Shown here in pieces: positions 56,495 to 64,000 of a stretch of DNA of 64,000 nt. A model generated the notes under the pieces. The model was not told the DNA's origin, searched no databases, and was given only the letters and a program-made list of their open reading frames with translations. The stretch's first letter is position 1. Each line of letters starts with the position of its first letter. The position numbers and the translations under genes were made by a program. This stretch comes from Spongospora subterranea f. sp. subterranea (taxonomy: Eukaryota; Endomyxa: Phytomyxea; Phytomyxea; Plasmodiophorida), in assembly GCA_049724395.1 (NCBI GenBank), contig JAUGWO010000129.1, forward strand, positions 104,952 to 168,951. Direction: 5' to 3'.

Positions 56495-58588
56495 TCACAT
56501 ATCTGGATTGGGTTCTGACCCGCCCCGTTTACTTCTATACGAGCTGTCCTTGAAAAATGACCTGATGGATTTCGATGCAGCGATTCCGACCTTGGACTGG
56601 GTGATACCGTTCGACAAGAAAACGATCGATTCCAGAAGCGACTCTTGCGCAGCGCGATCAGGACATGCATCGTAGGCGTTTAATAAACTTCGAAGAGTGG
56701 GATGTCGATCAATGATCGCTTTACATTTATATGAACTGATTCCGGCTATGGACATGAGCATGTTGCCTATCGAGGTGATATGAGAACAGACGCATCTTGT
56801 CAATTCAAGCTATCTCCGATACCAAATCTTAGGGATTTGTCAGGAACAAATGACTTAGCTAAGCGCTGGTTGAACCTTCCTAGCGGCTCTGCATCAGAAG
56901 GAATCCCATTCTGGGCAACTGAAAGAATAATCTGTTCGTGAACGCCATGCAGAAATCTGATTGAATTATCGATATCTTTCGTTCGATACACAAAAAATCC
57001 GTCTCTGACCTGAACATCAATTCTTATTTCGTACATGGCATCGACATTAAGTTGCCTTACTGTCATTTTAGATACGGCACTAATTAATGATCTAGGATCC
57101 ATGACGTGGTTAGCATTTGATATCTCCTTCGAGCAAATACACAATCGGCATCCCAGTTCTGTATAGGGTTGAGTATCTAGCACTAACATGACAAAAATGA
57201 ATAAAAAGACCTTTTAAGTCGAAATTTTTGCTCTTCATATCTTGAGTCTCTGATACTTTCCGCAAAATCAGCCCCTTTTTTGCGCTCAATAATGGGTGGC
57301 AAAACTACACAGTTAGCCAAAGTAGTGTCCAAGGTTGGTCTTGCTACCCAGCAATAATCTCCAATAGCAAGATTATATCTTTCTGCTTTTAGGGCTCTTG
57401 AGTGAAATTCGTCAATAACTTTATTGGTTGCGTTACGAAACTATCCCTCTCATTAGATAAAAAAAGGGAGCAGAATGTCATGCATACCTGTTCTGCTGAG
57501 TCCACGATAAGGACGATCTACGAAACATTGAGAACCTTGTCAACCCAAATATCATTACATCGCTCATACTTCAAAATTGGATGTAAAATTGCCAGGAACT
57601 TTCGATACAATGTTAGTCTCAATCGGAGAGAAGACGTTGAGGGAAGCAGTAACCTCGGGAGCTCTGGGGAGGGTGTTCCGCGAGCGCATTCTGGTTTTGC
57701 CAATCTCCCAGTAATCTCGTGGCAAGGATCCGACCCGTATCTGTCAACTGGTATCTGGATAAGCCTGTTAGATTCGCAGGTAATTAGACTACAATCTGAC
57801 CTAGCAGGACTCCCCATCTTTGTAATCAACCCATTTGAAATCAACGTGGTAGAGCCAGACCATGCATTATAAAAATTCGATTCGTTTCCATTCACTTCGA
57901 TTGCGGTGAAGCTTGATTCTGAAAATGGTTGAGCAGCTGTTATCAGTTCGCCTTTTCTATAGGAACGATCGTGCTGTGCCATTGCGACCAATATTGCATA
58001 TGCTCCAGACTATTTCGCAATCAATAAAGAATTTGTCACTTAATACCAGACTAACCATAAACCTCGGAATGTACTCTTTCGCTTTCTTTGTTCTTGCTCG
58101 TTTCGCAGGTGGATGGGATGCTTCTTCAACCGGCCCAGCTGCAAAACTTTTAGTAGGAGGAGGGGCCAACACTAACCCGTGATGCTTGATAATTTTCACA
58201 ATCTTGCCAAGACATTAGGCCTATGTAAATAATTGCATCACAGACATACCTCATTGCATAAATACACCCCAACGAATTTGAGCTTTTTCACATCATCGAC
58301 AGATTTTAATGGAATTGGTGACTTTTGAATTGACGAAAGCGCCTAAGAGGAAGCAGCGCGTTGAAAACCCAAACAACAAGGTCGACCGTAGTGCAATACT
58401 TTCCAAAAGGTGCTAGTGATGTTTGCATTCGCTTCCGGGTTCTGCGAGTGAATCAACTCTAGAACGCCGGCTGCAATAAATTCATTGTATGGGCAAAAAC
58501 AAACAACATCTTCTGCGTTGTCTTTCTTGGAGGAGGCGCTAGACTTTCCACGGCCCCTTCTACCTCCTCGCCCACGCCCTGAGAACAT
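56495..58588 (-). CDS. MUS81: Crossover junction endonuclease MUS81
   Basis: MUS81, with an EME1/Mms4 partner, cuts branched DNA during replication repair and meiotic crossover formation. Minus-strand exons give the whole family order. N-terminal helix-hairpin-helix: CFCPYNEFIAAGVLELI, then ALSSIQKSPIPLKSVDDVKK with LKFVGVYLCNE (58220-58500). Linker KRARTKKAKEYIPR. Winged helix: KGELITAAQPFSESSF and YNAWSGSTTLISNGLITKMG (57780-57960). Nuclease domain: YNLAIGDYCWVA, then IIERKKGADFAESIRDSRYE with EQKFRLKR (the ERKxxxD active site, near 57270), DVQVRDGFFVYRTKDID. C-terminal HhH2: MLMSIAGISSYKCKAIIDRH and LLNAYDACPDRAAQESLLES. The start is the ATG at 58588 (MFSGRGRGGRRGRG, an Arg-Gly tail). Introns are about 45-60 bp. 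Confidence 0.9.
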
Positions 58589-58659
58589 TACCGTAGATGA
58601 CAATCCACATTTAGGTCCGTAAATGGATGCTAATAATGTCACGGCATTTTTCGTGCGGT

Positions 58660-59000
58660 AAAAATGGAAAAAAAATTGTCATAAAACAATCTGAAAAATC
58701 GAGTAATTTTGTCATGCCACCTGAAAAAGTTTCCGTTTTTGCTCATCGCACTTTTTCACGCACTTTGTTTGAAACAAAACATAGCATCCTTGAAACAAAA
58801 CATAGCATCCGAACATCAAAAAAGAGGGTTGCGCCGCTCGACTTTTTCCTCACTGTGAGGCCGCCAAATGGATAAATTTTTGAATTTTGTCATTGCAAGG
58901 GCACTCAGATGGATAATTTTGTCACCAAATCTATAGAAAATGGCACTAATTTTGTCATTTCCACGGAGTTTTGCTAATTTTGTCAGATGGATAATACAAT
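58660..59000. repeat. Cluster of AATTTTGTCA motifs and short direct repeats
   Basis: AATTTTGTCA occurs about five times (near 58705, 58883, 58915, 58948 and 58976), often with GATGGATAA beside it, and a 20-base direct repeat of CTTGAAACAAAACATAGCAT type stands at 58770-58808. The cluster lies between the MUS81 start and the 48-bp satellite. Confidence 0.65.
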
Positions 59001-59024
59001 TGTCATCTACGGTACAACATGACT

Positions 59025-59515
59025 GGGCTCAATGTATGGCCATAGGGCATTACAACATGACTGGGATACTCGACTGACAATGTATGGCCATAGGGCATTA
59101 CAACATGACTGGGATACTCGACTGACAATGTATGGCCATAGGGCATTACAACATGACTGGGATACTCGACTGACAATGTATGGCCATAGGGCATTGCAAC
59201 ATGACTGGGATACTCGACTGACAATGTATGGCCATAGGGCATTACAACATGACTGGGATACTCGACTGACAATGTATGGCCATAGGGCATTACAACATGA
59301 CTGGGATACTCGACTGACAATGTATGGCCATAGGGCATTACAACATGACTGGGATACTCGACTGACAATGTATGGCCATAGGGCATTACAACATGACTGG
59401 GCTACTCGACTGACAATGTATGGCCATAGGGCATTACAACATGACTGGGATACTCGACTGACAAGACAATGTATGGCCATAGGGCATTACAAGATGACTG
59501 GGATACTCGACTGCT
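59025..59515. repeat. 48-bp satellite, ten units
   Basis: The 48-base unit begins ACAATGTATGGCCATAGGGC and continues ATTACAACATGACTGGGATA then CTCGACTG. About ten units follow each other almost without change (isolated substitutions near 59195, 59402 and 59492; one six-base insertion near 59461). Because 48 is a multiple of three and lacks stops in most frames, long mirror-image open frames appear on both strands; these are artefacts of the repeat. It ends about 95 bp before the ATG of the kinase gene. Confidence 0.95.
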
Positions 59516-59610
59516 CAGTGGCCGGGGATCACTGTGTGCCATTTCTAGCGTTGAGGGGCGTCTCGGACTTAAACTGATTGTCATTCTTCTATCTTGTCTC
59601 TTACCATCAA

Positions 59611-61800
59611 ATGACGACAGAAGCCGATGAAGAAACAATGGCGCAACTGGTCAATCTCAGCTTTGATATGACTACACTGCACCAATCTGTAAGGGCACAA
59701 GTTGCGGATGCGATGCTGATCAGACATATCTGCCGAGGTGCAGTTAGCGGGATACATCTGTCGGAGTCTGCCTTTGACATCCTGTATAAGCGTGTGGTTG
59801 ACAAGCTGCGTCCTCGCCGTTCCAAAGACGATTTATTCAAGCTAGGTCCTTTTGTCAAGCAGGCATCAATAGAGGCCATCAATTACTCTCAACAGATACC
59901 TGGAAATATTGATGTCTATCGTGCCGTACTTCTATCCGAGTACGGTATCGTCCATGATCGAGTGTTTCGGGAACATGATCTATATTCCATGATGGATATG
60001 AAACATGATGTACCTGCTTTGATTGACGATCTTCTCAGCAAGGTCGATCATCCTGTCGTTGAAGACCTGTCTCACATTGATATTGAAGCATTATTCGATC
60101 ATTCCAATGATGAGTCCAGATGGATCTTGGCCGTCAATCTTGTGAAGTATTTCGACATTTCCGTATTTGGGAAACCGGAAATACAATATCACGCCAGGTT
60201 ATGGGATCCTCTCCTACGAGCATGTATGTGTGCATTCTTACCGTCCAACATTGCGTGTGAACTCGAGTTTCCTCTACACAAGGCACTTGTTGATTACCCT
60301 GTCCAGCATTATATTGATCTCGTCTTCAGAGTCAGGGGTCAAGACACCAAAGCGCATTCCATTCCCTTTCTGTTTGTTGAAATTTCTGCCCACCAGGTTG
60401 AAACTGGCGATCACAAAGACTTCCGAAAGATGGCAACCGACATGGCTTCAGCAATGATCGCATTATTTGGTGTCACCCGTGATTTGCCACTTCAAGAAAA
60501 AGCCAAATTACGTGTGTATGGGATTTATATTGGCGGAACACAGTTCGTACCTTGTGTTATTGTTCCGTTAATCCAATCTGAAGGCGTGTCAATGATTTTT
60601 TACTCGAATCGGGAGTGGACGTATAACCTAGCGATGGGGTCCTCTCCGTCAAACAATATCACCGACGAGGCAGCGCCCGAAATTGACATTGATGTGTCAG
60701 ATATCTTCGCTCTAGCTGATACGATGGACATCCGCGCTGCTAATAAGGCTGCGATCGCGGCGGCGAAGAGAGCCCATTCAATTTCGTTCCAACATGTTTC
60801 ATATCAAGACATCGAAGAATCACTAACACCACTGTGGCAGTTTTGTAAGACTGTTCGCCAGTATGCATGTGAGACGCATTCGAACATCTTGACGTCTGGT
60901 GGTGACAACGACATGTTCTCATACCCGAAAACGTTTCGGAATCCTCCATCATCCAGACCAACACATTCATCTAGGACTCCGCAAAAGGACCCATCGATCC
61001 GACCTTGCAAGTTGCCGAGGGTGTCGGGGCCATCAGACATTGAAAGGACGTCGTTGATCAACATGAAACTGCCCGACGGAGCCTCAGTGGTTGTAAAGCA
61101 GAAGCCCAAGAGCACACTGCAAGAAGCGCGTTTGCTTTTGCTGGCACAAGGGCCCGGCATCGTCGTCCTTCATGATTGGCACGAATTGCAGCCTCGAGGC
61201 GTTGTTCTCACTGAAGAAATGCTGGCAGATGTACTTGTGGAAGGTTTATCGGTCAAGGAATTGGGTCTGTTGGCGATCCGATTGATGGTCGATGGTCTTA
61301 TTGCTCTCGATACTCTTTCTCGTGCTGACGTTGTCCATCGTGATATCTCACCAAATAACCTATTGTATTCTCTGTCTGCTCAGGCGTGGCGCTTAACTGA
61401 TTTTGATTGTGCATCGAGTGGACCTGGAATCGCACACAGAGTGTTTGGGACTGACGGGTACATTGCCCCCGAATCGCTCACATCGCTATCGTACTCGCGC
61501 GAATCGGATATTTGGAGCTTCGGTATGACAGCGAGGTTCTACTTGTTTCAAATCGAGGACGTGTACAGCAACATGTCTGAATATGATAGTGATTTGGGGG
61601 ATCTACTGGCATTGCTGCAAGGCGCGACCTGTTTTCTCATGTCCGAACGTCCTGATGATCGTCATTTGCCGCAATCATTGCGTCAATTATTGTCAACACG
61701 ACATTCGGAATGGAACATTGCTGTTCATAACATTGATAACCGGGTCATTGAGCCTCGCGACTTATCATCTGACATCCCTGTCATATCAGGAGAAGCTTAG
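59611..61800 (+). CDS. FunK1-like protein kinase with large N-terminal domain
   Basis: FunK1 kinases are a fungal expansion of unknown targets, and similar kinases form the C-terminus of some Crinkler-type effectors. The ATG at 59611 (MTTEADEETMAQLV) gives 729 residues in one frame without introns. Residues 1-440 form an N-terminal domain with YIDLVFRVRG ... FLFVEISAHQVETGDHKDFR, resembling a PD-(D/E)xK nuclease fold with the final Lys replaced. A Ser/Pro-rich linker follows. The kinase has VVVKQKP (ATP Lys), VHRDISPNNLLY (catalytic loop), LTDFDCASSG (DFD in place of DFG, as usual in FunK1), FGTDGYIAPESL and SDIWSFGM. It is intronless, unlike nearly all neighbours, and sits right behind a satellite array. 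Confidence 0.8.
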   Translation: MTTEADEETMAQLVNLSFDMTTLHQSVRAQVADAMLIRHICRGAVSGIHLSESAFDILYKRVVDKLRPRRSKDDLFKLGPFVKQASIEAINYSQQIPGNIDVYRAVLLSEYGIVHDRVFREHDLYSMMDMKHDVPALIDDLLSKVDHPVVEDLSHIDIEALFDHSNDESRWILAVNLVKYFDISVFGKPEIQYHARLWDPLLRACMCAFLPSNIACELEFPLHKALVDYPVQHYIDLVFRVRGQDTKAHSIPFLFVEISAHQVETGDHKDFRKMATDMASAMIALFGVTRDLPLQEKAKLRVYGIYIGGTQFVPCVIVPLIQSEGVSMIFYSNREWTYNLAMGSSPSNNITDEAAPEIDIDVSDIFALADTMDIRAANKAAIAAAKRAHSISFQHVSYQDIEESLTPLWQFCKTVRQYACETHSNILTSGGDNDMFSYPKTFRNPPSSRPTHSSRTPQKDPSIRPCKLPRVSGPSDIERTSLINMKLPDGASVVVKQKPKSTLQEARLLLLAQGPGIVVLHDWHELQPRGVVLTEEMLADVLVEGLSVKELGLLAIRLMVDGLIALDTLSRADVVHRDISPNNLLYSLSAQAWRLTDFDCASSGPGIAHRVFGTDGYIAPESLTSLSYSRESDIWSFGMTARFYLFQIEDVYSNMSEYDSDLGDLLALLQGATCFLMSERPDDRHLPQSLRQLLSTRHSEWNIAVHNIDNRVIEPRDLSSDIPVISGEA

Positions 61801-63400
61801 CCACAATACATTTCTGCAATTTATGTGAGTCATCTGGTGATTGTCTACAACTGCTGTGTCTCCTGACATGTCACACAGGATGTCATGGGGTTTATATAGA
61901 TGAAACTGAGCTAAGGCTTCCAATATTGTCAATCAATTCTCGGACCCGTCTAATAAATATTTTCCAGATACAGTACAACATTTTACATAGAAAGTCCACA
62001 TTGGTAAAAGCCATCAATTTCAGATCGTAAGTAGTCGTGTTCATGGGTTCTGTCGAATATATCAAAGTCAGCATACGCCTCGGCATAAAGCGACACTTGG
62101 GCAGTCTACGAATATAGACATGAGATGATGCGAAACCGGTGAAGCGTTCGCACCTGCAGTGATACTGTCGTGAGGCGTTGCGACATGTCCATAGAGTATC
62201 AAAACATGGCCCCATTTTCTCGAACAGGATATCCTGCCTTCATGAACCTTGTCATGCAGTGCCGGTCTTTACCAAAGTCCATTTCCTTCCTCTCTACGAG
62301 CTTTTCGCGATAAAAGTGTTGTTGAATATGTCCAACCAGGGTTCGAACATCCAACATTTCTTGATACAAAACACTGCATTCACTGACCAATGCGAAAGTA
62401 TTTTTGATTTCCCACAGTTTTTGTATCACTCATTCGTCATATATCTACAGCCTCCATTCGACAAACTGCTTGACACGCCTATCGATGACAATCTGATTGA
62501 CCATAAGACGTTTGGAGAGATGCCTGATAATGGTGATGGACACAGTGATCAACGGCCAACCAGAGTTATTATATTGTCCTGAAGGTGACGACTCAAACTC
62601 CCGAACCTGAGTTCAACGACTGATGTCGGAACCAATGAAGAATGAGGACCCACATCTGAACCCCCAAACGTTATAATATTTCGAATATGATATACTAATA
62701 CTTTCAGATCGCTACTAGAGAGGTTGGGGTGACTGGAGGAACCTTGGCAGAAAATGGACTATCTTGTAGCGCCAATACGTGTGACCAAATAGGTTGTCAA
62801 CTACAGATCATTGGTTATTGTGCCCATTAGTACGACAAGGAATACCCCTAGTATAATGACACGACAGAATACTCTGTATATCAATCTGCGACTCCTCCCG
62901 CTTCGCATCCATCACCGTCGAACAAGTACGGCAATTCACGGTTCAGTATCTTCACTTCAATGATCATTCGGTACAACATGACCGAATTGCACTGAAGCAA
63001 AACGCCAACAGCATCTGCGGGACTTAGATGACCTTATGGCATCTTGGCGTCCAAAACAATCCGCTGTACGAGATTCCTAGCTCCCCTCAATCGTCCCTCT
63101 GGCGTTATTGAGTTTTGTTTATCGAGCGAGGCTAAAGTTAACTGGCCTGAAAACGAAGGTGTTCGCGTTGCCAGAAGTGTCTCATAGATTGTCGGCCGTT
63201 GCAATACAGTAAAAATCTCTATTACAGTTGTCCCATATCAGCGCCCAACCCTGACTTTGAGACCCTGTAGCCTTAGACCCTCGTCAAATCGATGTTATGG
63301 GTATTGGCGTAAAGCAGAGAGCTTCAAATGACGATTTAAAGCCAGGAAAACTTGATGTAAAGAAGGGATCACAACTTTAAAGCGATAATCACATTACCGG
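61801..63400. other. Stretch without a supported gene
   Basis: The minus strand has two overlapping protein-like frames, one at 62199-62429 (ALVSECSVLYQEMLDVRTLV, REKLVERKEMDFGKD) and one at 61892-62215 (CFDTLWTCRNASRQYHCRC). They might be exons of one gene, but no domain is seen. The rest (62600-63400) is anonymous. Confidence 0.35.
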
Positions 63401-63401
63401 T

Positions 63402-63608
63402 TTGCCAGAGTGTGATCCTGGCGCCATATCCCTACTGTACTCCTCGCCCTTTTTCCTGAAGAGCTGTTGTCGTCTAAGGACAACTGGCCTGGCGTCGGAG
63501 GTACAAGATCTGGCTGTCCTTCTCAAGGAAGGCCTGATCACAGATGTAGAGTACGAGAATATAAAGCGATCAGCACTCCTGCGCTTCAAGAAGGGCATTA
63601 GCCCCTGA
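63402..63608 (+). CDS. Short SHOCT-like ORF
   Basis: The end of this 68-codon frame reads EVQDLAVLLKEGLITDVEYE with NIKRSALLRF, which fits the short helical SHOCT pattern (helix, then G-(L/I)-I-T-x2-E/Y-(F/Y), then helix). SHOCT motifs usually end longer proteins; here no larger domain precedes it. It may be the last exon of a gene, or a remnant. Downstream, a further ATG-led frame (63796-63942) is Cys-rich (CSTCNGRCKHLYST) and unassigned. Confidence 0.3.
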   Translation: MPECDPGAISLLYSSPFFLKSCCRLRTTGLASEVQDLAVLLKEGLITDVEYENIKRSALLRFKKGISP

Positions 63609-64000
63609 CGTTTGTGCCTCTACAACACCCACAGCGAAAGTGATTCAGGCTCCTACCGCTTCCTCACGTCCACAACCATTGAATCCTCGTTTGTCGTCGT
63701 CTGCCAGTAGGAAACAACTGAAAATTTTGTTCAAAGCCCTGATTGTGTTTGAACGCTTCGTCGAATTCTAAGGCTGAAACAACGACATCTCAAACATGAA
63801 TACACCGATACTTTGTGCCAGGAACAATTACCTCAAGGACGACTGGGAAGGTCAATGTTCCAAGATTATCCCACAGCTCCCTGTTGATGATCTCACATGC
63901 TCAACGTGCAACGGACGATGCAAGCATTTGTACAGCACATGAGAACCAAGGAATCCATTCATTGACCGGTCCCTGAAAACCAAGAGTTGGTAATGCTCGT

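Noticed and set aside
59025-59515. Possible CRISPR array.
   Set aside because: Units are contiguous with no unique spacers, and the window is eukaryotic.
59003-59577. Long open frames on both strands through the 48-bp repeat (16-residue repeat proteins).
   Set aside because: The unit is a multiple of three without stops in most frames, so open frames are automatic. No start context, splice signal or codon bias favours any of them.

Overview
The window reads as nuclear DNA of an early-diverging, zoosporic fungus (chytrid, blastoclad or aphelid grade). Four things point there. Genes are dense and cut by very many short introns (about 35-85 bp, GT..AG). Phosphatidylethanolamine methyltransferase is the fungal two-copy CHO2 type. 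One protein kinase is of the fungal FunK1 kind. A long CCDC17-like coiled-coil protein belongs to a family typical of organisms with cilia or flagella. I saw no organelle genes, rRNA, tRNA, CRISPR or retroelements. The placement is inference; no marker gene was compared.

Layout. 0-2.5 kb: two broken Tc1/mariner transposase copies facing tail to tail, flanked by a diverged direct repeat. 3-14.5 kb: housekeeping and meiosis genes: TRMT2A-type tRNA methyltransferase (-), a DTW-domain tRNA-modification protein (+), a complete HOP1/HORMAD meiotic axis protein (-, 13 exons) and CHO2 (+, 10 exons). I rebuilt these four by splicing, and each gives a continuous frame. 14.5-21.3 kb: two tandem bubblegum-type acyl-CoA synthetases (-). 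21.6-22.2 kb: a 41-bp minisatellite built on GGGTTAGGG/GGGTTCGGG. 22.6-24.1 kb: a decayed pogo/Tigger-like transposase. 25.5-31.6 kb: two actin-linked genes on one strand, an RPEL-Kelch fusion and a formin. 33.0 kb: a small TFIIIC subunit.

33.6-48.3 kb is the most striking block. It holds six type II membrane proteins that all look like Golgi glycan enzymes: a fucosyltransferase-like protein, an 890-aa GT61-type protein, an exostosin/RXYLT1-like protein, a 453-aa GT61 protein, a PC-esterase/O-acyl enzyme, and a 667-aa protein joining a GT-A-like half to a GT61-like half. They look like a local set for building and acylating a surface polysaccharide or glycoprotein glycan.

49.7-55.6 kb: the long CCDC17-like gene (zinc finger, coiled coils, repeated C2-like modules). 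55.7-58.6 kb: a small basic protein and a complete MUS81 nuclease gene. 59.0-59.5 kb: a 48-bp satellite of ten units sitting directly before a FunK1-like kinase gene (59.6-61.8 kb). 61.8-64 kb: no convincing gene, apart from a short SHOCT-like stretch.

How they work together: HOP1 with MUS81 indicates meiosis with resolvase-dependent crossovers. Formin with RPEL-Kelch indicates actin control. CCDC17 indicates a flagellated stage. The glycan cluster with FunK1 suggests a fast-changing surface or effector layer. Several stretches show split protein-like reading (6.7-7.3, 10.8-11.7, 31.7-32.9, 36.4-37.4, 48.4-49.7 kb) that I could not assemble into named genes.
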